From positions 2,108,001-2,172,000 of the forward strand of contig JACONQ010000001.1 in the NCBI GenBank assembly GCA_014281115.1: DNA of 64,000 nucleotides. The letters are read 5' to 3'. The notes under the pieces were generated by a model. The model was not told the DNA's origin. It searched no databases and saw only the letters and a list, made by a program, of their open reading frames with translations. The DNA comes from Laburnicola sp. R22_1 (lineage: Eukaryota > Ascomycota > Dothideomycetes > Pleosporales > Didymosphaeriaceae). Each line of letters opens with the position of its first letter. The stretch's first letter is position 1. Made by a program: the position numbers and the translations under genes. This document shows, piece by piece, positions 54,900-64,000 of the stretch.

Positions 54900-57800
54900 A
54901 CTAGCCTAGTACTATTATATAGTAAGTAATCCTTAGTAATAATAAAAGGTATAACTTTTATTAACTTGCTAACTAATAAGTTAGCGATAAATTCTACTAT
55001 AAGTAGGTATAAAGTCTAGTTATCTTACTAGTAATTAATATATATATATATAGGTACTTCTTAAGCGTAGCGTTAGTAACTTTAGTTTAACTATTAGTCT
55101 TAAGATACTAACTAGTAGATAGGTAGAGCTTTGTACCTAGATGCTTATAAAGATATTTCTAAAAGTATAATATAAACTAGTAACTATAGTTACTAATAAC
55201 GTCCTTTAGAAAACTCTCCTTATACTAAATATAGGTAATAAAAGCTTCTATAACTATCTTAGCTATAATCTTAATTATAGAGATAAACTTCTTCTTCTTA
55301 CTAAGCTAGTCTATAATAACTACCTAGCGCTATCTTATATCTCTCTCCCCCCCGCTCCAAACTATAGTACGGCGATATAGCCTTACCTATAGTTTTGCAT
55401 GTAGATTTTTTTAGTCGAAGTAGGCGTGCCAAGCCTACTAAGCTCGCTTAGCTCGCTTATAACACGCTAACTCCTTTTTATTAACACTTTAAAACGCTTT
55501 TCTATATATACAATAGTAAAAAAGATATCTGCTATTGTTGTAATATTTTTATTAGAAACCCCTTAGTCGTAAAAAAAAACCATAATAACTATAATAGCTA
55601 TATATATCTTGCTATTATTATAATAAGGTAGTAAGCTAATAATAAAGTTTATTAATATTAATTTCTAGTAATAGGTTAGAATTGGCAGCAAGTGTGATAA
55701 GCTATATTTAGCATTATAATATGGCTTACTATAGTAATAGAATACACAGGCATAGATATAGTAGACAATAGTGTACATTATATATGGCTAGTAATACTAC
55801 TAACTAACATATTTATAAGTACTCTTATAACTAATATATCTAGTAGCAATACTATTATAAGCTTACTTAAGGATGCGCGTATAGATTTTCTTATTATTAG
55901 GGACATATAGTTAGTTTTTAATATATAGCAACTTTTTGCTTAGCTAATAGCTAGTAACCTTAATTCTAAGTTCCTACTTAAAAAGCTTCTCTAGCAAATG
56001 TTAGGCCTTAGTTCTAATAGCGGTAATAATATTCTAGACTATCTTATTAGTAGCGTATACTATCTTAATATCCTTAAGTAGTTGTACTATCTCCTTAGTT
56101 TCTATTAGGATTATAATAATAGAATTATTATTATTATTATTAGTAGCTAGTTTAGCTATATAGTATAATATAGCTATAAGTTACAGACTAGATTAATAAC
56201 TCTTATTTAATAATGCGTAAGTAGCAATAACTATATAATATAATTCTTCGCCTTTAAAGATTTCTAGGCATAAGACTATCTCTACTTAGTATTATTAATA
56301 AATATTATTATTACCTTTAGGTAAGTTGCCTAGATAGCGCGTTAAGGCGTTAGATTATATATCTTGCTTACTTAGATAATATCTAATATAGAAGTTAAAT
56401 TTAGCTAGAAACTCTACTTATTATACTTATTATTAGTTAAGCTGCTTACTAGTTATAAAGTACTATAAGGCTAGATAATTAGTAATAACATTAATAGAAT
56501 TTTAGATATCTAAGAGTTTAGATTTCTATTTCTTAAACGCGTGTGCTATAGCTAAAAGCTCCTTATTATAGATTTTATAGTTACACCTAGCAGGGTTTAT
56601 TTTATATAATAAGTACGTAATAGGCTATAATATGTCTTAATTATCTTTTTATAATAAAATAGTAGTAGTAATAAAGTTAGACGCGTTAGTCTCTAACTAG
56701 ATTTTCTTATCTATGTTAAAATAAATAAGTATAGGTGCTATTATAAAGGCTTACTTAAGCGCGTTAAATATGCTTGCAATAGAAGATTCTAGCTTAATAG
56801 GCAAGTCTTTTAGTGCGTCGCCCTTTATAAGATTAGTTAATAGGCAAGTAATCTAGCTAAATTCTTTAATAAACTATTAATAAAAGTTTATAAAGCCTAG
56901 GAAGGCCTATATATCTTTAAGTAACTATAATAGTTGCTAGTTGTAAACTGCCTATACCTTTGTAGAATCTATCTTAATGCCTTTAGTTATTAGGATAATT
57001 CTAAGATACTTAACCTTCTTAACTTTAAACTAATACTTGTTAATGTTTAAATATAGATCTACTTATCCTAACTTGTTAATAATAGTCTATATATATCTAA
57101 TATAGTCCTTTTAGTTTTGCTATACACTAGTATATTGTCTAGATATACTATATAGAAGTTATTAAGGTATTTTTATAGCGTTTTGTTAATATAAGTTTAA
57201 CAAGTGCTAAGGGCGCTAGTAAAGCTAAATAGCATAATAGTATATTTATAAAGGCTATAATAGATTAGAAATACTATTTTTTTATTACTCTCCTTAATGT
57301 GTATATTATTAAAACCTATAATAATATCTATAATAGACATAAACTTAGTATTATTTATTTACGCTAGTATATTTTTAGTAATAGTAGTGTGTTATAATTA
57401 CACTTTATAATAGCGTTAATAGCGTAGTAAATAACGCAGACATATAATCTACCCCTAGTTTTTAATAATAAGGATAGATAACGCATACTAAGATATGCTT
57501 ATCTATAAGAAATCTTTTATAATTATTTTATTAATATATTCCTTAACTACTATTATCTCTAAATATATAAGACTGTAGATATATAGTTATAGCGCTTTAT
57601 TATTAACTAGGTTAATAGTATAGACTGTATAGTTAACGCTAAAGTAGTAAGGAGCTAACTTATTAGTCTCCTTTAGATTAAAATACTAAAACTTATTATA
57701 TAACTAACCTAGTAGTAGTTACTTAAGTTTATCTATTATTTATATCTTATTAACGAACTTCTTTATAAACTTATTATAGTTAGTCTAACTATAAGTAGTA

Positions 57801-58700
57801 AAACCTATAGTTGCGTAAAAGATTTGCGTATTATAGTTACTATTAGTAGGATTAAGTAGGCAACTAAGCTAGTTCTAATAATAAGGTTTTAACTAAATAA
57901 CTAAGTCTAGATAGTGTACTACTATAAAATAAGCTATCTTGCCTATAATAATACTAATATTATCCTATAGTATAGGTTATAAGAAGCTAGCTAGCGGTTT
58001 ACTGTAGTATACTATCTTAGATAAGGTATTCTTAAGGTAGTTAACTAGATAGTAGTAAGTGTTAAATATTATAGACTAGTTATATAACTCTAGTTATAGG
58101 TTATAGGTAAATATCTAATTTATACTAAGTATAATATTAAAAGTCCTAATATTAGTAATAAAATATATAGCTGTGCTAGTATAAGTCCTATATTATATAG
58201 TAAGATTTATAGCTTAACTAATCTTATTAACTATCTTGCTATTAGCGAGACATAACGTAATTAGGTTATTAATATTATATAATCTTAATTAGTGCTATTT
58301 AATATATATAGGGCTAATAAAACTTGCGCTAGCCTTTATATTAGTAAGTTAATATACCTTAGCCTATTTATAAGATATAGTAAGTTTAATAAGATATATA
58401 AACTATAATTGCTTAATTTTGTCTAGTTAAGGTTTTATATTAATAGTGATAGCGAAGATCTATTGCATAGACTATTAGTTAAGGCTAAGCTTAGTATCTA
58501 GTTTAAACTTATTTATTATTTATTATACTACTATAAGATTTCTTTATATACGCTATTAATATCACTCTCTTACGCAGTTTTACTTAGGAGCTACTAAAAA
58601 TATAACTTATTATTATTCTTATAGTCCTAACCGTAATATATATTATTTTTATTAAGAATCTTATACTTAGATAACTTATTACTTAAACTATTATGTCTAT
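54900..58700 (-). pseudogene. Ty3/Gypsy pol remnant (RT, RNase H, integrase)
   Basis: Read on the minus strand, blocks appear in Gypsy order. RT has YLDNILVYS at 57128-57154 (second Asp of YxDD changed to Asn by RIP). The RT/RNase H junction (GFINFYRQFIKEFS-like) is near 56880. RNase H (NYKIYNKELLAIAHAF) is near 56570, with a KFNFYIRYYL-SKQDI-SNALTR block near 56400. The H2C2 integrase zinc region is near 55850-55950, and the integrase core begins VIIDQLSKKKKF near 55310 and ends near 54950 (YINYQQDN). A 259-bp family A insertion splits the integrase core. PR/gag upstream of about 58600 were not resolved. The ends are approximate. Confidence 0.72.
55323..55581 (+). mobile_element. Short A-tailed repeat, family A (copy g, longest copy)
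   Basis: A 259-bp segment flanked by the perfect 10-bp duplication ATAATAACTA (55313-55322 and 55582-55591). Removing one copy of the duplication and the insert re-joins the Gypsy integrase frame (AIIVII joined to DQLSKKKKF), which independently fixes the ends. It starts CCTAGCGCTATC, has a CT-rich and C-run section, then the common part (TTAGCTCGCTTATAACACGC, TTAAAACGCTTTTCT, AACCCCTTAGTCGT), and ends with nine A and CC. The other copies share its 3' end and stop short at the 5' end. Confidence 0.82.
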
Positions 58701-59144
58701 AGATACTATATAGTTATTTAGGATTTGTCTAAATAGTGTAAATATATTGCGCATCTTTATAGTTAATAAGACTAAAGAGAATAATATAGAGGTACTTAAT
58801 ATTCTTTACTAGAGTAATTGCATTATTATAATAGCTAGTAGTAGTATTTATTATATAATATTCTATAACACTATATTTAAAATATATGTTAGTCTTAGCT
58901 AGTAGATCTAATTCTTATAACATACATCTATAATTATTATATTTAGTAGTTCTACTTATATATAGAGTAAAGGACGTAGTATATATTATAGTATTAGACC
59001 TAGTAGTAGTAATAATTATTAAGTAAGGTTTTAAATAATTAGGCACTATAATAAATATACTAGAGTAATCTAAAGTAGACTTACAGTTAAGGCGCTCTAT
59101 ATATAAGGCTTAATCTATATAAAACGCAAAAGATTCTCTAGGTA

Positions 59145-60994
59145 ACGTGGTTCACCAGCGAGTAACCCACACTAGTAAGCGCGCTACATTTGCTAAGACC
59201 CCACTATTACTAATAATACCATTATAATACAACTACCTACTATGTCTTCTAAGCCATCTAATAAAGCTTAGTTACTTATTGCTATTAGAGCTATTAAATA
59301 AGACCTAAATCTTATAGAGCGAGCAGTAGCAGGGCTGTATAATGTTAATCGCAGAACGCTTAATCAAAGACGCAACGGAACGACTACACGACGCGATAAC
59401 CCACCTAAATTAAAGAATTTTACTCTCCTTAAGGAGCAGGCGCTTATTAATTGTATAATCGAGCTAGACACGCGTGGATTTCCTCCTACAAAGCTTATAA
59501 TATACACAATAACCAATTTACTATGTTTATAAAGAGAAAAGCCACCTATTAGCATTAACTAAATAGACAGGTTTATTAAGCGCAAACGTAAAGTTAAAAC
59601 GCGTTAGTCTTGATTATATAATAACTAGAGAGTATAATAGAAAGATTCTAAGATTATAAATGCGTGATTTAAGCTTATGGAGGGTATTAAAGTTAAGTAC
59701 GGCATTACAAATAAGGACACCTACAACTTTAATAAATTAGGCTTCCTAATAGGGGTTATAGGGTCTTAGCTTATAGTCACAGTATTAGAGAGGCGTGGGA
59801 AACCCAAATTAATATAGCCAGGTGACCGCTAGTAGATTATAGTAATCTAGAGTATCTGCGCTGCTAGATAGACAATCCCTCCCTTTATTATCTATGCTAG
59901 CAAGCATTACATCTCTACCTAGTACGAAGACGCGTTAATTCCTAGCGATTGGGTAATTACTGTTAGCGAGAACGGCTAGATAAATAACAAGCTTAGTATC
60001 GCATAGTTAAAACACTTTAACGCGCATACAAAGGGACGCGCTAAAGGAACCTATTAGCTGCTAGTTATTAACGGCTATAAGAGCTATAACTTAATTAAGT
60101 TCTAGGATTACTATAAGGAACATAAGATTATTACTCTCTATATGCCGCTATATTTGTCACACCTACTGCAGCTATTAGATATGAGCTATTTCTCCCTGCT
60201 AAAGAAGGCATATAGTACTAAAATCTTAGGCTTAGCGCGTTAGCTAATAATCCACATTACAAAGATCGAGTTCCTTCTAGCCTTTAAATGTTTTCTCTAC
60301 AGAGATAATTAAGAGTGGTTTTCGCGGTGCTAGGCTAGTCCCATTAAATCCAGAGGAGGTATTGCAGCACCTTAATATCCGTATCTATATACCTAGTCTG
60401 CCTATTAAAGAGCCTACTACCTAGGAGTCTAAAATACTAAGTAATCTACGCGAATTTAAGGCGCAATTAACACTAGTTCGTAAGAGAATTAGAGATCACT
60501 TTAATTTATTACTAACTATAACTATATAGGTGCTTAAGAAGCTTAAAAAAGGCGCTCTAAGTGCAATGCATAGTTAGGTACTAGTGTTAGATAAAATTGC
60601 AGGCCTTCGCAAGATAATTAAGGAGACTACAAGGCGAAAATCGCGTAAAAGGAGGTATATCCAGTATTAGGGATCACTTACAGTAGCAGAGGGATCTTAG
60701 CTAGCCACTTCTAAGAACGCTAGTGGACAGAAGAAGAGTAAATAGTTATTAGGTACTAGTCGCGCTATAACAGGGCCATTAACTTAATAGTGTTATAGTA
60801 TCTATAGGCAACCTAGACACAATACGCAAACCTACTAGGGAGTTAAAGAGGAAGAATCTAAATTAGATGTATTAACTTAGTATATATTTTTAAGTAGTGT
60901 TGCGACGCAGTCTAATAATAAATAAAATGGTTTAGTGGAGTCTTAGCAAAGGTAGCGCGCTTACTAGTGTAGGTCACTCGCTAGTAAACTACGT
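59145..60994 (+). mobile_element. Fot/pogo-like DNA transposon, third type, RIP-silenced
   Basis: About 54-bp terminal inverted repeats share CACTAGTAAGCGCGCTAC and TTTGCTAAGAC. The left end starts ACGTGGTTCACCAGCGAG, and the right end in reverse complement starts ACGTAGTTTACTAGCGAG. TA flanks both ends (59143-59144 and 60995-60996), the target of this superfamily. It is 1.85 kb long. Confidence 0.88.
59242..60880 (+). pseudogene. Fot/pogo-like transposase with RIP stop codons
   Basis: From the ATG at 59242 (MSSKPSNKA) the first 100 residues are nearly intact, including the helix-turn-helix GLYNVNRRTLNQRRNGTTTR. Later blocks are YNFNKLGFLIGVIGS (first motif, Asp to Asn), LLVINGYKSYN (second, Asp to Asn) and LSHLLQLLDMSYFSLLKKAY (third Asp kept). 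A shift near 60300 and many TAG/TAA codons break the rest. The C-terminal knuckle is only partly readable. Confidence 0.8.
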
Positions 60995-60996
60995 TA

Positions 60997-61849
60997 TAGA
61001 TAATATATTAGTAGTATAAACAATATAACTATATATAAGCTAATAGGCTTAGCTTATTAGTATGTAGTTAGGTATGTTAAGGAAGTTAATAATAGTTATA
61101 AATTGCGCATACTAGTTAGTAAGTATCTTTTTAGGGTCCTAAACTAGGAAATTGCCTATAATCTTCTTCTAGGCGTCTAATAGCTTATTTTTAGATAAAT
61201 AGATCTTATTAAGGTAGTTAAGCATATTAGCGACAGTTATAGTAGTCTTAAAATATAGGTATAGAAGGGTCTATACCTATCCCTTAAGTTAACTGCGAAA
61301 GTATATAATACGTAACTATTTATTTAAAAAGTCTATAGCTTATTTATTAATATAATATGCTAATATTTATAGTTATTTTTATTTTTATCCTTACTAGAGA
61401 AATAATCTATCCTAGGCATGCAGATCTAACGCAAGTACTAAGAGTTTACTATAAGTTCTAGTAATAAGAATACTTTATAAGAGGGTATTAGATAGGTCTA
61501 TTATTATATATAACTTATATAGCTTATAGCACATAGATTATATTATAAGTCTAGAGTAAGGAAAGAATATATATAATTAAGTAACAAATTATTAGTAGGT
61601 ATATAATAAATATTAATATTTAGTAGCTATTTAATAGATAGAATTAGCTAATTTAGATTTACTATAAACTATCCAGTGTTATAAAGTTAATAATAATAAA
61701 TAATACGCATAGGTGGCTATTCTCTAAGCTTAGTAATATAAGTACGCGTAGTGTCTAACTCTTACTAAAGTGCCTATTCTAATTTTATAGATTGCGTAAT
61801 GCAGTTTTCTAAGTCTTAATAATTAATACGCAGGATATAGTTATTAAGT
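60997..61849. other. AT-rich RIP-degraded DNA
   Basis: No element or gene recognised. Confidence 0.45.
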
Positions 61850-62780
61850 AAGTAACCTTAAAGCTTTTAAGCTATTACTATAGGACTATATAATAGGCTA
61901 CTAGTACCTTTAACTTTCTAAGAGTAATAAAGTCTTTCTTTATTAAGTTATAGTATGCTTATAACTTAATTTTCTTTTACTTTATAAGCTTAAGAGAGTG
62001 CTTATATAAAGTAATATAATCTTTTAATATCTTATCCTATTCTAACTTTGTTATAAACTATTGCTCTAATACTTTATAACTAGCCTAGAGCTACTTAAAC
62101 TCTTAGGGTTTAATCTATTTATCCTCTAGCTTGTTAGTAACTTATTATATAGTTATTAATAGTAATATAATAATGTTCTACTAGAATTTAGATTTCTAGT
62201 TTACTATATTTATAAACTGTATATATTCTTAAACCTTAACTTTATCTAGCTTTAAACTATTCTTAATACTAGTTACACTAATATAGAGTTTATAATCTAA
62301 TATTTTACTATTAGTATTAGTAATATTAGTAAAGTATATATACTTAGAGAGATTAGTAGGTAGTAGGCTAGCATAGTTCTATTAGTTATATATTATAGTT
62401 AGATAATTAGATGTGTCTATAAAAGGGTTGCCTTTATTATAAGGTCTATTTTTATTATTATTATTGTCTATAAAAGTCTTATTATAATCTTTAGATTTAA
62501 GAAGTCCCTTTTTAAATATAACTTTGCGCTTATTATAATATTGCTCTATCTCTAATAAGTTATTATCTAATTTATTCTAATTTATAGGTAGAGTACTCTA
62601 AGTAGTACTTTATTAAGTTAGAACCTCTAGCTAAGACGTAGTAGCAAAGTTGCAAGACTTTTTATAAAAGCCGCTATTATTATTCTTATTCTTATAGCTA
62701 GGTCTTGCTATCTTATTTACTATATATACTAGGTTTGTCTCTTAGTAAGTGTATAATTTAGATTAAAATTAAAGTTGCAA
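61850..62780 (-). pseudogene. RIP-degraded lysine-rich ORF of unknown function
   Basis: One minus-strand frame stays readable for about 300 codons, broken mainly by TAA/TAG where Gln would fit. It is Lys/Asn/Ile-rich with heptad-like helical stretches (EQDKILKDYITLYKHSLKLI). Its position upstream of the minus-strand Gypsy pol would suit a gag gene, but no zinc knuckle was identified, so this is only a suggestion. Confidence 0.35.
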
Positions 62781-63232
62781 AATTAAGAATATAGTAAGTA
62801 CTATAGTTAGTTATAGTAGTTACTTTTACGTAAGGCATTATAACTATAGCCTATATATAACTATAAAAGTCTAGGTATATATAAAAACCTAAGATATTAT
62901 ATAGTAATATTAGACTTTCTAGGCTTTTACTAAAGTAAGTAAGACTTATTAAAATTATTATAAAGTCTTAAGACTTTTAACTACACAAAGCAAGCGCGCC
63001 TAAACTAGGTTTATTGCTATACTACACTAGAGTAATTTACTACAAGTATAGATCCTACTAACTTAGTTTATAACTATATCTTAGGCTATAAGTTCTCTAG
63101 ATTATTACTATCTACTATTATTATAGAGATTGTGTATATCTATCTACTATTATTATAGAGGTTCTATGTGTTATAACTATTTGCTATTATTATAGAGATC
63201 CTATATATTATAACTATCTACTATTATTATAG

Positions 63233-64000
63233 ATAGGCTGGCAAATAGGTATAGGTTAGGTTGGGGTTAGGTTCCCTTATATAAGACCCTAACTTTGACC
63301 CAATCTCTACCTATAGATTTTGTGCTAGTAATAAATATAGGTTAGGTTAGAGTTGTATAGGCTATGGGTTAGGTTAGAGTTATATAGACTAGGTTATATT
63401 AGGTCTAACTAATTATATTTTTATTAGCTGTATGCAAGTTTTATAGTAAATTACTATAAAAATGTCTTTATTATTATAGTAGTAATTAATACTTTTACTT
63501 ATTATAGTAAAAGTACAGCTTTAGTGTTAAATATATATACTAAACCTAACTAAGCACTTAGCTATTCTAAATTTAACTAAGCGCCTTACTATTTATCTAG
63601 TACCTATATACTTCTTATAGTATCTATTTGCTAGCTATATATTCTTAGCCTATATAGTAACCTATTTTGTATAAATAGTGTTAATATTAGTATTTAGAGG
63701 TATTAGTATTTATTTTATAGTAGGAGTAGAGTGGTACAAAGAAATATCTTTAAATATTCTAACTAGAAAAGCCTCTATTACCTCTTAGAGAGTAGCTAGC
63801 GCAGTAGACTAGAAGTGCAGATATTTCTTATTATTATCTTATGCTATTTTCGTAATAAGACAGCAGAATAGCCTTTTTCTAATAAGGAGCTTAATACTCT
63901 TTTAGTACTTTTTAATTTCTCTAAGCATAATAGCTATATATTATTAGACTATATATATAATAAATAGCTATAATAATAATGAATTACCTAGTTTTTAGTA
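63233..64000. repeat. Long direct repeat, copy 2 (runs off the window end)
   Basis: Matches 48933-49690 from GGCTGGCAAATAGG onward, including the telomere-like opening and the later stretch GAGTGGTACAAAGAAATA. A degenerate 40-45 bp tandem (CTATTATTATAGAG) precedes it at about 63100-63230. Confidence 0.7.

Noticed and set aside
59364..59555. 63-codon minus-strand frame
   Set aside because: Antisense to the best preserved part of the Fot-like transposase.

Overview
The window looks like a filamentous ascomycete chromosome, most likely a Dothideomycete close to the Pleosporales. That placement is an inference from gene content and from the two-speed base composition. GC-balanced islands with short-intron genes alternate with very AT-rich blocks in which CpA/TpG are scarce and TpA is everywhere. 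This is the signature of repeat-induced point mutation (RIP).

Layout. 1-17290 is AT-rich and made of nested transposons: a Ty1/Copia element (1570-11930, 282-283 bp LTRs) carrying further insertions, a pogo-family C-terminus (about 12500-13700) and a complete pogo/Fot-like element (14021-16242). 17290-23171 is a small gene island with a 5'-truncated, RIP-stopped cytochrome P450 pseudogene, a short inverted-repeat element and two or three hypothetical genes. 23172-24448 is one transposon-like unit with 59-bp terminal inverted repeats and a 9-bp target duplication. 24458-41930 is the main gene island: a small secreted protein gene, dCMP deaminase (DCD1), tRNA-Ser(GCT), the ribosome quality control factor Rqc2/NEMF, coatomer zeta (RET3), a mitochondrial-type helical protein divergent from RET3, a decayed ORF and a short conserved-looking protein gene. 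41930-64000 is again RIP-degraded: a second and third Fot-like element, a second copy of the pogo element with a small LTR (TRIM-like) element inside it, a hAT transposase, a minus-strand Ty3/Gypsy pol, and long direct repeats that include telomere-like motifs.

The host genes are housekeeping and do not form a cluster. The most interesting content is in the AT-rich blocks. At least three families of very short (about 100-260 bp) mobile sequences can be delimited because their copies are flanked by near-perfect 9-14 bp target-site duplications. The longest copy of one family interrupts a Gypsy integrase reading frame, and others sit in hAT and pogo remnants and inside the Copia element. Variable 5' ends with a shared A-rich 3' end suggest target-primed (SINE/LINE-type) retroposition. 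A 2.58-kb unidentified element with a 16-bp duplication interrupts the Copia RNase H domain. No rRNA genes, CRISPR arrays or biosynthetic cluster were seen.
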